Shown: in pieces, positions 24,760-34,073 of the stretch
Position numbering within the stretch: the first letter of the stretch is position 1
Layout: each line of letters starts with the position of its first letter
From: Microbulbifer hainanensis
Lineage (GTDB): Bacteria > Pseudomonadota > Gammaproteobacteria > Pseudomonadales > Cellvibrionaceae
Length of the DNA: 64,000 bases
Assembly: GCF_014904735.1 (NCBI RefSeq)
Contig: NZ_JACZCR010000020.1
Span: 62,001-126,000 of the forward strand
Reading direction: 5' to 3'
The notes under the pieces: model-generated
Seen by the model: only the letters and a program-made list of their open reading frames with translations
Told to the model about the DNA's origin: nothing
The model's database searches: none
Translations under genes and position numbers: made by a program

Positions 24760-26979
24760 TCAGGACAGTTCCTGCGCATCCATATCCACCGCCCAGCGCA
24801 GGCGGCGGTTCCGGTTGCCCTCCGCCCACTGGCAGAATCGCGCCAGCAGTCCCTGCAGTACGCCGCGCCGCTCAGCGGTGACCTGGACATAGAAACGGAA
24901 GCGCCCGGACTTGCGCTCCAGCAGCGCCGGTACCGGACCCAGGTAGGAAAGCTCCGGCGATGGCGGTGCCAGTGCCTGCATCTGCGTGCGCGCCTCGGCG
25001 AGAAAGGCCTCTGCCCATTTGGGTTCCTCACATTCCGCACGTACCAGCGCCATGGCCCGCAATGGTGGCAGCTGTGCCGCCGCCCGGTCCTGTAACAACT
25101 GCCGCGCGAAGGCGCCGTAGCCGCGCTCCAGCAACAACTGCAGCAGCGGGTGTTCCGGATAGCGGCTCTGCACCAGCACCCGTCCCGCCAGGTCGCCGCG
25201 ACCGGCGCGGCCGGCCACCTGCTCCAGCAGCTGACCGGTGCGCTCGGGCGCGCGGAAATCCGCACTGAAGAGCCCGCCATCGGCGTCCTGGATCACCACC
25301 AGCGTGACCCGCGGCAGGTGGTGCCCCTTGGCCAGCATCTGCGTGCCCAATAACAGGCAGGGCTCGCCGTTGCGCGCCGGCTCCAGCAGGCGATCGAGCG
25401 CCTGTTTGCTCGCGGTGGTGTCGCGGTCGACCCGGATGACCGGGAAATCCCGGAACTTGTGCGTAAGGAAGTCCTCACTGCGCTCGGTGCCGCCACCCAA
25501 TGCATTGAGATTGCGGCTGTGGCACTGGGGGCAGGTGTTGACCGCCGGCTGGCGGAAATCGCAGTGGTGGCAGCGCAGCTGGCGCTGGCGGCGGTGCAGG
25601 GTCAGCTTGCTGGAACAGTGCGGGCAATCCGCCAGCCAGCCGCAGTCGTCACAGGTCAGCGCCGGCGCGAAGCCGCGGCGGTTAATAAAGACCAGCACCT
25701 GTTCACCCCGCGCCAGCGTCTCGCCGATGTGGCGCAACACCTGCGGCGCGAACCCCTCTTCGAGTTGCTGGCCGAGCGTCGGCACCACGTGAATCTGTGG
25801 CGGGCGTGCATTGCCGGCGCGATGCACCAGGCGCAAATGCTGGTAGCGGCCGGACAGGGCATTGTGCAGGCTCTCCAGCGATGGCGTGGCGGAACCCAGT
25901 AACACCGGCACCGCGGCATTGCGCCCCAGCACTAGCGCCAGGTCACGCGCCGAATAGCGCACGCCATCCTGTTGCTTGAAGGAGCCGTCGTGCTCCTCAT
26001 CGACGATGATGGCGCCGAGCCGCGGCAGCGGCGTCAGGATCGCCGAGCGGGTGCCGATAACGATATCCGCCTGGCCGACGGCCGCAGACAGCCAGGCCTG
26101 GGCGCGCTCGCCCTCGGCGAGACCGGAGTGCAGGGCGGCGATGCTGTGGCCGGGGAAACGCGCGGCAATGCGGCGCAGGGTCTGTGGGGTCAGGCCGATT
26201 TCCGGCACCAGCAGCAGCGCCTGGCGACCGTCCGCCAGCACCCGCTCCATCAGGCGCAGGTAGACTTCGGTCTTGCCGCTGCCGGTAGTGCCCTCGAGCA
26301 GCGATGCGGAGAAGCCCGCGGCTGGAATGGCCGCGAGCACCTCCTTTTGTTCTTCATTCAGTTCCGGCGGCGCTGCCTCGGCGCTCTCCCCGGACGTGAT
26401 GGGGGGCGGCACTGTCGGGCCCGGAATCCACTCGGCCAGGTTCCGGTCCAGCAGCGCACGAATAATAGTGGTCGAGTGGCCCAGTGCCTTCAGTTGAGTG
26501 CGGCTCTGGCGCCCGCCCTGTAATAACAGTTGCAGTAACGCCTGCTGTTTCGGCGCCCGCGCCAGTGCCGTTTCCGGCAGGCCCTTGCCCTCAGTGGTCA
26601 GCTGCAGCCACTGCTCGGCCCAGTGATCGGCGGGCTTGCCCTTGCGCAGGGCGGCGGGCAGGGCGGCGGCGTAGAGCTCCCCCACCGGCGCCTGATAGTA
26701 GTCGGCGGCCCAGTGCAGGAAGGCGCGGCTGCGCTCGTCGAACAGCGGGGCGCTGTCGACCAGCTCCAGCGCCGGTTTCAGCTGTGCGAGGGGTGATTCG
26801 GCGACGATATCCACCAGTACGGCAACCAGCTTGCGCCCGCCAAAGGGCACCCAGAGGCGCTGGCCCGGCTGCAGACCGGCCGGTTCCACGCCGTCCGGCG
26901 GCAGATAGTCGAACAGACGGCGCAGCGGCACTGGCACCGCCAGCCGCAGAATTGCCGGTTTCCCCCCTTCGAACGCCAA
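24760..26979 (-). CDS. priA: PriA, primosomal replication-restart helicase
   Basis: 739-residue 3'-5' superfamily-2 helicase that reloads the replisome at stalled forks. Order: N-terminal DNA-binding domain (RLFDYLPPD, PGQRLWVPFG), Walker A GTTGSGKT (230-237), DEEH box (327-330), and eight zinc-binding Cys in four CxxC pairs (C443/C446, C452/C455, C470/C473, C483/C486) inserted in the second helicase lobe, followed by GTQMLAKGHHLP and AGRAGRGDLAGRV. It is divergent from rpmE, the usual arrangement. Confidence 0.96.
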   Translation of the reverse strand: MAFEGGKPAILRLAVPVPLRRLFDYLPPDGVEPAGLQPGQRLWVPFGGRKLVAVLVDIVAESPLAQLKPALELVDSAPLFDERSRAFLHWAADYYQAPVGELYAAALPAALRKGKPADHWAEQWLQLTTEGKGLPETALARAPKQQALLQLLLQGGRQSRTQLKALGHSTTIIRALLDRNLAEWIPGPTVPPPITSGESAEAAPPELNEEQKEVLAAIPAAGFSASLLEGTTGSGKTEVYLRLMERVLADGRQALLLVPEIGLTPQTLRRIAARFPGHSIAALHSGLAEGERAQAWLSAAVGQADIVIGTRSAILTPLPRLGAIIVDEEHDGSFKQQDGVRYSARDLALVLGRNAAVPVLLGSATPSLESLHNALSGRYQHLRLVHRAGNARPPQIHVVPTLGQQLEEGFAPQVLRHIGETLARGEQVLVFINRRGFAPALTCDDCGWLADCPHCSSKLTLHRRQRQLRCHHCDFRQPAVNTCPQCHSRNLNALGGGTERSEDFLTHKFRDFPVIRVDRDTTASKQALDRLLEPARNGEPCLLLGTQMLAKGHHLPRVTLVVIQDADGGLFSADFRAPERTGQLLEQVAGRAGRGDLAGRVLVQSRYPEHPLLQLLLERGYGAFARQLLQDRAAAQLPPLRAMALVRAECEEPKWAEAFLAEARTQMQALAPPSPELSYLGPVPALLERKSGRFRFYVQVTAERRGVLQGLLARFCQWAEGNRNRRLRWAVDMDAQELS

Positions 26980-27185
26980 GTTGATCCTCCCCCTACTGCT
27001 GGCTCGAAGGGCGCATGATAGCGCAGATAAGCCGACCGGCCGTTTCGTGATAGTGCTTGAACCGCGCGACTAATCTGATTAGTATGCGCCGACTTTTTAA
27101 ACAGGCCGGAATCCCTGTGGTTCCTGCACCAACGACGACCCCGTGCCCGGCAACAGATCGAGTGGCGGTGTCGAAAGAGGCCATC

Positions 27186-27398
27186 ATGAAGACAGATATC
27201 CATCCGAACTACACCGAAGTGACCGCCACCTGTTCCTGCGGTCACTCCATCAAGACTCGCTCCACCCTGGGCCAGGACCTGCAGATCGACGTGTGCTCCC
27301 AGTGCCACCCGTTCTACACCGGCAAGCAGCGTGAAGCCAGCACCGGCGGCCGCGTAGATCGCTTCAAGAAGCGTTTCGGCAGCCGCATCAGCAAGTAA
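27186..27398 (+). CDS. rpmE: 50S ribosomal protein L31, zinc form
   Basis: 70 residues, [20 protein letters not shown] at the start and [12 protein letters not shown] in the middle. The CxC and CxxC pairs mark the zinc-binding (C+) L31 type. ATG at 27186 follows AAAGAGG; the longer open frame upstream is non-coding. A terminator lies 37 bases after the stop. It is divergent from priA. Confidence 0.97.
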   Translation: MKTDIHPNYTEVTATCSCGHSIKTRSTLGQDLQIDVCSQCHPFYTGKQREASTGGRVDRFKKRFGSRISK

Positions 27399-27435
27399 GT
27401 TCGGGCCGCCGCGCGACACCGCGCAGCGAACGAGC

Positions 27436-27473
27436 AAAAAAGGCACCCTGGGTTACCCCTCGGTGCCTTTTTC
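27436..27473 (+). terminator. Intrinsic terminator after rpmE
   Basis: AAAAAAGGCACC stem pairing with GGTGCCTTTTT, with a T-run downstream. The symmetry means it may also act on the converging NTF2-like gene. Confidence 0.85.
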
Positions 27474-27524
27474 TTTGCCCCGGCCACCAGAGCCCCGATG
27501 GCTCTGGCGACAACCGTATTTGCT

Positions 27525-27998
27525 TCACAAGCCCAGATCGCTGAGCCCCGGGTGGTCATCTGGGCGCCGCCCCAGAGGCCAGTGGAATTTGCGCTCGCTC
27601 TCCTGGATGGGTAGATCGTTGATGCAGGCATAGCGGTTGACCATCAGGCCATTGTCGTCGAATTCCCAGTTCTCGTTGCCGTAGGAGCGGAACCAGTTGC
27701 CACTGTCGTCGTGCCATTCATAGGCGTAACGCACGGCTATGCGGTTGCCGGTAAAAGCCCAGAGTTCTTTGATCAGGCGGTAGTCCAGTTCCTTGTGCCA
27801 CTTGCGCTCCAGGAAGGTCTGGGCCTGTTCGCGCCCCTGCACAAACTCAGCCCGGTTGCGCCAATTGGTATCCAGGCTGTAGGCCTTGGCCACCTTCGCC
27901 GGGTCGCGGCTATTCCAGCCGTCCTCGGCCAGGCGGACCTTTTGCGTGGCGGTCTCCAGCGTGAACGGGGGTAGGGGTGGGCGCTGTTCATTCGACAT
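27525..27998 (-). CDS. DUF1348 / NTF2-like protein
   Basis: 157-residue SnoaL/NTF2-fold protein. Family-specific text includes [52 protein letters not shown] and [24 protein letters not shown]. Members are small alpha+beta proteins with a conical pocket; no enzymatic role is established. ATG at 27998 lies 16 bases after the stop of the TetR gene on the same strand, so the pair is an operon and this is probably the regulator's target gene. A stress or xenobiotic role is possible. Confidence 0.87.
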   Translation of the reverse strand: MSNEQRPPLPPFTLETATQKVRLAEDGWNSRDPAKVAKAYSLDTNWRNRAEFVQGREQAQTFLERKWHKELDYRLIKELWAFTGNRIAVRYAYEWHDDSGNWFRSYGNENWEFDDNGLMVNRYACINDLPIQESERKFHWPLGRRPDDHPGLSDLGL

Positions 27999-28014
27999 TG
28001 TTGATTTCCTGTTG

Positions 28015-28587
28015 CTACAGCCCCTCGGCCACGAGCAGGGTTTCGGCGACACGCCGCGCATCCGCGGCTACGTCGGACCTGCCCGACACCAGGGCGTTGG
28101 TAATGGCACCATCGATCAGCAGCAAAAGCTGTCCGGCCAGTTGCTGCGGTTGGTCGGCGCCGAGCTGGCTGCATCGCTGCGTCAGGCAGCGTTGCAGTTT
28201 TTCCTTATGCGCCCTGGCGACCTGCCGCACCGGGTCCTCCGGGTCGCACACCTCTCCGGCGGTATTAATGAAGGCGCAGCCGTGGAAATCGGCTGAGCCG
28301 AACCACTCGGCGAGCAGGTCGAAGGCGCCCAGTAACTGGGCCTTCGGGCCGGCGAAACGCTCGAGGCCCATCTCAAACCAAGCCATCCAGCGGAGGTCCC
28401 GCCGCTTCAGCGCTTCGGCCACCAAGCGATCCTTGGTACCGAAATACTTATAGATGGTTTTCCTCGAGACCCCGGAAGCCTTCACAATTGCATCCATCCC
28501 CGTAGCACAGATCCCGCCTCGGTAGATCAGCTGTTCAGTGCAGTGGAGGAGCCTCTCGAGCGGTTCGGTCTGTTGGCTTCTATTCAT
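28015..28587 (-). CDS. TetR-family transcriptional regulator
   Basis: 190-residue regulator. The N-terminal helix-turn-helix reads [20 protein letters not shown] followed by [19 protein letters not shown], and the C-terminal ligand domain contains [23 protein letters not shown] at 28587 was chosen because helix 1 begins directly after it; an alternative ATG lies at 28617. It precedes the NTF2-like gene by 16 bases. A near-palindrome at 28600-28613, just upstream of the start, is a likely autorepression site. Confidence 0.88.
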   Translation of the reverse strand: MNRSQQTEPLERLLHCTEQLIYRGGICATGMDAIVKASGVSRKTIYKYFGTKDRLVAEALKRRDLRWMAWFEMGLERFAGPKAQLLGAFDLLAEWFGSADFHGCAFINTAGEVCDPEDPVRQVARAHKEKLQRCLTQRCSQLGADQPQQLAGQLLLLIDGAITNALVSGRSDVAADARRVAETLLVAEGL

Positions 28588-28599
28588 GAGCACCAGTGT

Positions 28600-28613
28600 A
28601 GAACGATCATTCT
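28600..28613. promoter_or_regulatory. Likely TetR operator
   Basis: AGAACGATCATTCT, a 14-bp palindrome with one mismatched pair around a central GATC, 12 bases upstream of the tetR ATG. Size, symmetry and position fit a TetR autoregulatory site. Confidence 0.5.
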
Positions 28614-28994
28614 CCATGGAGCAAGGACAAATCCGGGGCTTTCCCGCTCGGAGGCACCGGCCCAATTGCGGAGGGCCTGCCGAGCCCCCGCCCGGATGAA
28701 AGATGGGATTCTGGCCAGCTTGTCCGGCGCAACTGGCAAGGGCTGCAAATAGAAGTGAAAGGCTGGCGCATCGACCACAGATCGAAATATACATCCCGGC
28801 ATCCGCAAAATAAAAGCCAGCGTATTGCGCCGTACCCAGAGTTTATTGCCAAAATTAGTAGGAATTAATCCATTCGCCTGTTTTTTAGCCTTGTGTCGTC
28901 TGAGGCCTCCGGTTATTCTCTCCGACCCCGCAGTAACCCGGGCGAAACGCCAGATTTTCGCCCGCAGCATTCTAACGAAGAGAAGCTTTCCAAG
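28614..28994. other. Divergent intergenic region between tetR and maeB
   Basis: About 380 bp without a convincing gene. On the plus strand, TTGTGT (28891-28896) and TATTCT (28914-28919) with a 17-base spacer could be the malic enzyme promoter. The open frame running upstream of tetR is not supported by any domain or ribosome site. Confidence 0.45.
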
Positions 28995-30248
28995 ATGACG
29001 GATTCATTGCGCCAGGCCGCGCTCGACTATCACGCGCTGCCGACACCCGGCAAGCTGTCGGTAGAACTGACCACGCCGGCCCAGACCCAGGAAGACCTGT
29101 CCCTGGCCTACAGCCCCGGTGTCGCCGAGCCGGTGCGCGAAATCGCCAAGGATCCGGAAGCGGCCTACAAATACACCGGCAAGGGCAACCTGGTGGCGGT
29201 GATCTCCAACGGCAGCGCCATTCTCGGTCTCGGCAACCTGGGGCCGCTCGCCTCCAAGCCGGTGATGGAAGGTAAATCGCTGCTGTTCAAGCGCTTTGCC
29301 GACATCAACTCGGTGGATATCGAGGTGGATACGGCGAGCCCGGAGCAGTTCATCCAGACGGTGGCCGCCATCGCCAATACCTTCGGCGGTATCAACCTCG
29401 AGGACATCAAGGCGCCGGAGTGCTTCCATATCGAAGAGGCGCTGATCGAGCGCTGTCCGGTACCAGTATTCCACGACGACCAGCACGGCACCGCCATCGT
29501 GACCGTCGCGGGCATGCTCAACGCGCTGGAGATCCAGGGCAAGAAGATCGACGAGGTGCGCATGGTGTGCCTCGGCGCCGGCGCCGCCGCCACCGCCTGC
29601 TGCAAACTGATGCTGGCTGCCGGTGCGCGCAAGGAGCAGATCACCATGCTCGACAGCCGCGGCGTCATCCACGCCGGGCGCACCGACATCAACGCCTACA
29701 AGGGCGAGTGGGCGCGGGATACCGAGATGCGCACACTGGACGACGCCATCGAGGGCGCCGACGTGTTCCTCGGCGTGTCCGGCCCGAACCTGCTGTCCGC
29801 CGAGCAGCTGAAGCGCATGGCACCGCGCCCGGTGGTGTTCGCCTGCTCGAATCCGAGCCCTGAAATTGCCCCGGAGCTGGCCCACAGCGTGCGCGACGAT
29901 CTGATCATGGCCACCGGCCGCTCGGACTATCCCAACCAGGTCAACAACGTGCTCTGTTTCCCGTTCATCTTCCGCGGCGCGCTGGACGTTCGCGCGGTGC
30001 GTATCAATGAGGAGATGAAGCTGGCGGCCATCGAGGCCATCCGGAAGATCGCTCACGAGCCGGTGCCGGAATCCGTACGCGCCGGCTACGGCGGCGTGGA
30101 GCTGAGTCTGGGCGCCGACTACATCCTGCCCAAACCCACGGATCCGCGCCTGCTGCCGGAAGTGGCGGCCGCGGTAGCACGCGCTGCCGTGGACAGCGGC
30201 GCCGCGCGACTGCCGTACCCGGCGCACTATCCGCTCACGGAACTCTGA
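28995..30248 (+). CDS. maeB: NAD(P)-dependent malic enzyme, short form
   Basis: Oxidative decarboxylation of malate to pyruvate, linking the TCA cycle to gluconeogenesis and NADPH supply. 417 residues with [16 protein letters not shown], the catalytic region [19 protein letters not shown], the metal site [11 protein letters not shown], the nucleotide-binding [11 protein letters not shown] and [16 protein letters not shown]. It lacks the C-terminal phosphotransacetylase-like domain of E. coli MaeB, so it is the stand-alone catalytic type. ATG at 28995 begins [13 protein letters not shown], matching the family start. Confidence 0.92.
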   Translation: MTDSLRQAALDYHALPTPGKLSVELTTPAQTQEDLSLAYSPGVAEPVREIAKDPEAAYKYTGKGNLVAVISNGSAILGLGNLGPLASKPVMEGKSLLFKRFADINSVDIEVDTASPEQFIQTVAAIANTFGGINLEDIKAPECFHIEEALIERCPVPVFHDDQHGTAIVTVAGMLNALEIQGKKIDEVRMVCLGAGAAATACCKLMLAAGARKEQITMLDSRGVIHAGRTDINAYKGEWARDTEMRTLDDAIEGADVFLGVSGPNLLSAEQLKRMAPRPVVFACSNPSPEIAPELAHSVRDDLIMATGRSDYPNQVNNVLCFPFIFRGALDVRAVRINEEMKLAAIEAIRKIAHEPVPESVRAGYGGVELSLGADYILPKPTDPRLLPEVAAAVARAAVDSGAARLPYPAHYPLTEL

Positions 30249-30380
30249 CCCGCCAAATCCGCCCCCGCGTCTCGACCCGCGGGGGCGACTTCCCGTCGCG
30301 CAATTGACTGCCATTCTTGAGCCATCCAGCCCCCGTCGCTACACTGCCCATCTATCAAAGCGTTAAAGTTCTACACCCGC

Positions 30381-30821
30381 ATGAGTCACGTCTACGTGCT
30401 GACCAACCAGCACCAACAATTCCTGAGCAAAAGCAACGAGTGGATTGACGGCCGCGAGGCTATTCGCCTGTTCCGCAGCGAATACAAAGATGTCGCCATC
30501 AACCAGATGTTCGAAGCCAACACCCGCGACGTGAGCCTGCGCATCGAGTTGCTGCAGTGCGAAGTGAACGGCAAGGGCCAGCCGCAAGTGCCGGAAGACG
30601 CCCTGGGCGAACCCGCGGTCAAAGCGGAAGCGGCGGGCGAGCCGGAGATTGAGCCGGGCGCGCCGGAAGAAATGCCGCCGTCGACCAACCCGGAGGTGAA
30701 CCCCGAGCCGGCCCCGGAGGTCACCCCGGACGAGCCACCGGAAGTCGCACCGGACGAGCCGCCGGAAATAGAGCCGCAGCAACCGGAAGAGGGTGCGGCC
30801 AAATCCAATTCCGCCGCCTGA
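30381..30821 (+). CDS. Hypothetical protein with acidic Pro/Glu-rich tail
   Basis: 146 residues. The N-terminal 70 form a compact domain (MSHVYVLTNQHQQFLSKSNE, REAIRLFRSEYKDVAINQMFE, VSLRIELLQCEV) resembling a small conserved family seen beside gshA-type genes in Pseudomonas relatives. The remainder is low-complexity Pro/Glu/Ala with repeated units such as PDEPPEVAP and PDEPPEIEP, predicted disordered. No signal peptide or membrane span. It lies just upstream of gshA. Function unknown. Confidence 0.72.
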   Translation: MSHVYVLTNQHQQFLSKSNEWIDGREAIRLFRSEYKDVAINQMFEANTRDVSLRIELLQCEVNGKGQPQVPEDALGEPAVKAEAAGEPEIEPGAPEEMPPSTNPEVNPEPAPEVTPDEPPEVAPDEPPEIEPQQPEEGAAKSNSAA

Positions 30822-30924
30822 TCGCCGATTCGCCGCGGACTTGAGAAAGTCCCCGGCGACCCCCATATCGGCCTGCACAAGCGACAGCGCCATGCCAGGT
30901 GCCGACAGCCTCCAGGAGAACCGA

Positions 30925-32508
30925 GTGCCCAATCCCCATCTGGCCGCCCTGCGCCAACCACAGACGCTGCAACTGCTGAAGGGCATTCGCCGCGGTATCG
31001 AAAAGGAAAGCCTGCGCGTCACACCGGACGGCGCCCTGGCGCAGACCCCTCACAGCGAGGCGCTGGGCTCAGCGCTGTCGCACGACAGCATCACCACGGA
31101 TTTCGCCGAGGCGCTGCTGGAATTCATCACGCCGCCGGAGGCCACACCCGAGGGCGCACTGGCAATCCTCGACCGGATCCACCGCTACACCTACAGCCAG
31201 ATTGGCGACGAGCGCCTGTGGGTAAACAGCATGCCGTGCCGTATCGGCGCGGACGCGGATATTCCGGTGGCCCGCTACGGCAGCTCCCACAGCGGCACCA
31301 TGAAAACTGTCTACCGGCTGGGACTGGGACTGCGCTACGGCCGCGCAATGCAGACCATCGCCGGCATTCACTACAACTTTTCCCTGTCGAACGATTTCTG
31401 GGCCTGGCTGCACGAGCACGAGGGTAGCAGCGAATCCCTGCGCGACTTCAAGACGCGCCGCTATTTCGACCTGATCCGCAATTTCCGCCGCCACTACTGG
31501 CTGCTGATCTACCTGTTCGGCGCCGCGCCGGCGGTGTGCGGCTCCTTTGTCGAAGGCCGCGAGCACAGCCTGGAAAGCTTCGACGATAATGGGCGCACCC
31601 TGTACGCCCCCTACGCCACGTCGCTGCGCATGGGCGACCTCGGCTACAACAGCGATGCCCAGCAGTCGCTGATCGTCTGCTACAACGACCTGCCCAGCTA
31701 CCTGTCCACGCTATGCGCGGCCATCAGCCGGCCCTATGCGCCGTATCACGCGCAGGGCGTTAAAGATGCACAGGGCCACTACCAGCAGTTGTCCACAGGG
31801 CTACTGCAGATTGAAAACGAGTTTTACTCGCCGATCCGCCCGAAGAACCCGGCCGAGATGGGCGAGACGGCGCTGTCGGCGCTGGACAACCGCGGGGTGG
31901 AATATATCGAGGTGCGCTGCCTCGACCTGAACCCCTATGCACCGCTCGGTATCGACGCCCGGCAGATGCGCTTCCTCGACAGTTTCCTGCTGCACTGCCT
32001 GCTGGAAAAGAGCCCCAAGACGGACGATGCCGACTACCGCGCGGTACAGGAAAACCAGAACCGCATCGTTTATCGCGGCCGCGATCCGGAGCTGCAGCTG
32101 ATCCACAATGGCGGCGAACTGAAACTCACCGACTGGGCCGGGCGCCTGCTCGATGAGATGGCGCCCATCGCCGAGCTCCTCGACAGCGCCTGGAGCGGCG
32201 ACGACTACAGCCGCGCTATCGACGCGCAACGGGCCAAGGTCAGCGGTGAAGCGCCGACCCCGGCCGCGCAGATACTGGCGGAGATGCGCAAAAACAAGCA
32301 GAGCTTTTTCCAGTGGGCCGCCGACAAGGCCGAGCAGCACCGCCGCTATTTCCTCGAGCGCCCGCTCGACGACAGTGAACAGCGGGAATTCGCCGGGCAG
32401 GCCGAGGAGTCCCTGCGCAAACAAAGGGCGGTGGAAGACGCGGACACGGGCAGCTTCGAGGATTTCCTCGGCAAATACTATGCCCAGTACATCTTCTGCC
32501 AGCGGTAA
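30925..32508 (+). CDS. gshA: Glutamate-cysteine ligase
   Basis: First step of glutathione synthesis, joining glutamate and cysteine with ATP. The chosen start is GTG at 30925 with AGGAGAA upstream, giving 527 residues (E. coli GshA has 518). Family landmarks: GIEKESLRVTPDG, TDFAEALLEFITPP, MPCRIGADADIPVARYGSSH, GIHYNFSLSNDFW, and NRGVEYIEVRCLDLNPYAPLG. The open frame extends to 30793 and overlaps the previous gene, but those codons are not part of the family. acpH follows 19 bases later. Confidence 0.95.
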   Translation: MPNPHLAALRQPQTLQLLKGIRRGIEKESLRVTPDGALAQTPHSEALGSALSHDSITTDFAEALLEFITPPEATPEGALAILDRIHRYTYSQIGDERLWVNSMPCRIGADADIPVARYGSSHSGTMKTVYRLGLGLRYGRAMQTIAGIHYNFSLSNDFWAWLHEHEGSSESLRDFKTRRYFDLIRNFRRHYWLLIYLFGAAPAVCGSFVEGREHSLESFDDNGRTLYAPYATSLRMGDLGYNSDAQQSLIVCYNDLPSYLSTLCAAISRPYAPYHAQGVKDAQGHYQQLSTGLLQIENEFYSPIRPKNPAEMGETALSALDNRGVEYIEVRCLDLNPYAPLGIDARQMRFLDSFLLHCLLEKSPKTDDADYRAVQENQNRIVYRGRDPELQLIHNGGELKLTDWAGRLLDEMAPIAELLDSAWSGDDYSRAIDAQRAKVSGEAPTPAAQILAEMRKNKQSFFQWAADKAEQHRRYFLERPLDDSEQREFAGQAEESLRKQRAVEDADTGSFEDFLGKYYAQYIFCQR

Positions 32509-32526
32509 CGGCCGCCGGGCACTTCG

Positions 32527-33129
32527 ATGAACTATCTCGCCCACCTGCTGTTGTCCGGCCCCGATCCGGACTGGCGCCTGGGCGGGCTGCTGGGGGATTT
32601 CGTCAAAGGTCCCCTGACCGGCGAGCGGCCCGCCGCGATCGAAGCGGGCATCCGCCTGCACCGCCGCATCGATGTCACCACCGATGAACACCCCGCACAC
32701 CGCGAATCGCTCACCTTGCTGGATCCCAGCTGGCGCCGCTACGCCGGCATCATTATGGATATCTGGTTCGATCACCTGCTCAGCCGGCAGTGGTCCCGCT
32801 ACCACCCGCAGCCCCTCGACGCCTTTTGTGACCAATGTTGGCAGGACTTTCACGCCCGCAGCCGGTATATTCCGCCGCGCGCGCAGGCGTTTATCGCCCG
32901 CGCTGAGCAATTTAAACTGTTGCAGAGTTATGGCGACCCGCAGGTAATCGCGCGCACACTGGAACGTGTCGGTCAGCGCCTGCGCCGGCCGGTGCCTTTG
33001 CACGAGGCGCTGCCGGAACTGATCGCCGCCGGGGGAACTCTGCAACACCAATTTGATCGACTATTTGAAGACTTGAATCGCGAGGCCGTCGAGTTTCGCC
33101 TGCACTATTCAGGATCCAATAAATCATGA
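32527..33129 (+). CDS. acpH: AcpH-type acyl carrier protein phosphodiesterase (DUF479)
   Basis: 200-residue HD-like hydrolase; E. coli AcpH removes the phosphopantetheine arm from acyl carrier protein. Starts MNYLAHLLLSGPDPDWRLGG, followed by LLGDFVKG, GIRLHRRID, HRESLTLLDPSWRRYAGIIMD and WFDHLLSRQW, matching the family's metal-binding His/Asp pattern. It sits between gshA and dsbB; the stop overlaps the dsbB ATG by 4 bases (ATGA), showing translational coupling. Confidence 0.9.
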   Translation: MNYLAHLLLSGPDPDWRLGGLLGDFVKGPLTGERPAAIEAGIRLHRRIDVTTDEHPAHRESLTLLDPSWRRYAGIIMDIWFDHLLSRQWSRYHPQPLDAFCDQCWQDFHARSRYIPPRAQAFIARAEQFKLLQSYGDPQVIARTLERVGQRLRRPVPLHEALPELIAAGGTLQHQFDRLFEDLNREAVEFRLHYSGSNKS

Positions 33130-33617
33130 GCCTACCTAACCCGCGCATTACCTTCCTGCTGGTATTCCTCGCCGTCGTATTTCTGCTGGGCGCCGCCTTT
33201 TATCTTGAATTTGCCATGGGGCTGGAACCCTGCCCGCTGTGTATCAGCCAGCGCTTGATGCTGCTGGCCGTGGGGCTGGTATCGCTGGTTGCTTTCCTGC
33301 ACAACCCGGCCACGATCGGGCGGCGCATCTACGGCCTGCTGGTGTCACTGTCCGCGATGGGCGGGCTGTATTTCGCCGGTCGCCAGTTGTGGCTGCAGAG
33401 CCTGCCGGCGGACCAGGTGCCGGCCTGTGGCCCGGGCATCACCTACATGATCGATGCCTTTCCACTGGGCGACGTCATCAAGACCCTGCTGACCGGCGAC
33501 GGCAACTGCGCGGATATCAAATGGACCTGGCTGGGCCTGTCCATTCCCGGCTGGTCCGCAGTGGGCTTTGCCGGCATCATCGCCTTCGGCGTGTGGCAGG
33601 CCTTCCGTAAACACTGA
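33126..33617 (+). CDS. dsbB: DsbB-type disulfide bond formation protein
   Basis: Inner-membrane quinone-dependent reoxidant of DsbA. 163 residues with four hydrophobic segments, the first periplasmic Cys pair CPLC (36-39), and the second pair Cys101 (PACGPG) and Cys128 (GNCADI). The start overlaps the acpH stop. In Pseudomonas a DsbB paralog lies near algQ (rsd), as here; lrgAB and a paiB-like gene have been inserted between. DsbA is encoded at 3644. Confidence 0.93.
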   Translation: MSLPNPRITFLLVFLAVVFLLGAAFYLEFAMGLEPCPLCISQRLMLLAVGLVSLVAFLHNPATIGRRIYGLLVSLSAMGGLYFAGRQLWLQSLPADQVPACGPGITYMIDAFPLGDVIKTLLTGDGNCADIKWTWLGLSIPGWSAVGFAGIIAFGVWQAFRKH

Positions 33618-33632
33618 TCGCCCTCCAACCGG

Positions 33633-34073
33633 GTGCGCCCGCGCGCCCGTCCGCGCCAACTGGTAGCCGCCTTGAAGCAGACAATTCCCCCGCAATTGCG
33701 TGAACTCGCGCACTGGCTGTCCGGCGCGGCGGCGCTGGCCGGTTGCGCAGTAGTCGGCCGCTGGATCAGCGCGCTGCTGTCACTGCCGATTCCCGGCTCG
33801 GTGGTGGGGATGCTGCTGTTGCTGCTGGGAATGATGCTCTACGGGGGCGTGCCCCGCGGTATCGCACTGGTCAGCGATCTGCTGCTGCGCCTGCTGGCGC
33901 TGTTGTTCCTGCCCGCCGCAGTGGGTTTCTATTTTCTCCGCGACCTGAACGCCGGCGACTGGCTGGGCCTGCTCGCCGCCACCATCCTCGGCACGCTGCT
34001 GAGCCTCACCCTGTGTGCGCTGCTGCTGAAAAAACTGCTGGAGTCTGCCGACGCGAGGCACAACGATGAGTGA
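33633..34073 (+). CDS. lrgA: LrgA/CidA-family membrane protein
   Basis: 146 residues with four predicted membrane helices (LSGAAALAGCAVVGRWIS, SVVGMLLLLLGMMLYGG, LLLRLLALLFLPAAVGFYF, GLLAATILGTLLSLTLCALL). The SLPIPGSVVGMLLLL stretch and FLPAAVGFY are LrgA/CidA hallmarks; the family is holin-like and pairs with LrgB in murein hydrolase control or metabolite export. The start is uncertain: GTG at 33633 or TTG at 33672, neither with a strong ribosome site. The stop overlaps lrgB by 8 bases. Confidence 0.87.
   Translation: MRPRARPRQLVAALKQTIPPQLRELAHWLSGAAALAGCAVVGRWISALLSLPIPGSVVGMLLLLLGMMLYGGVPRGIALVSDLLLRLLALLFLPAAVGFYFLRDLNAGDWLGLLAATILGTLLSLTLCALLLKKLLESADARHNDE

Noticed and set aside
29004..30314. 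436-codon open frame antisense to the malic enzyme gene
   Set aside because: A shadow frame produced by GC-rich codons opposite a well-conserved enzyme; its residue pattern matches no family and it has no ribosome site.
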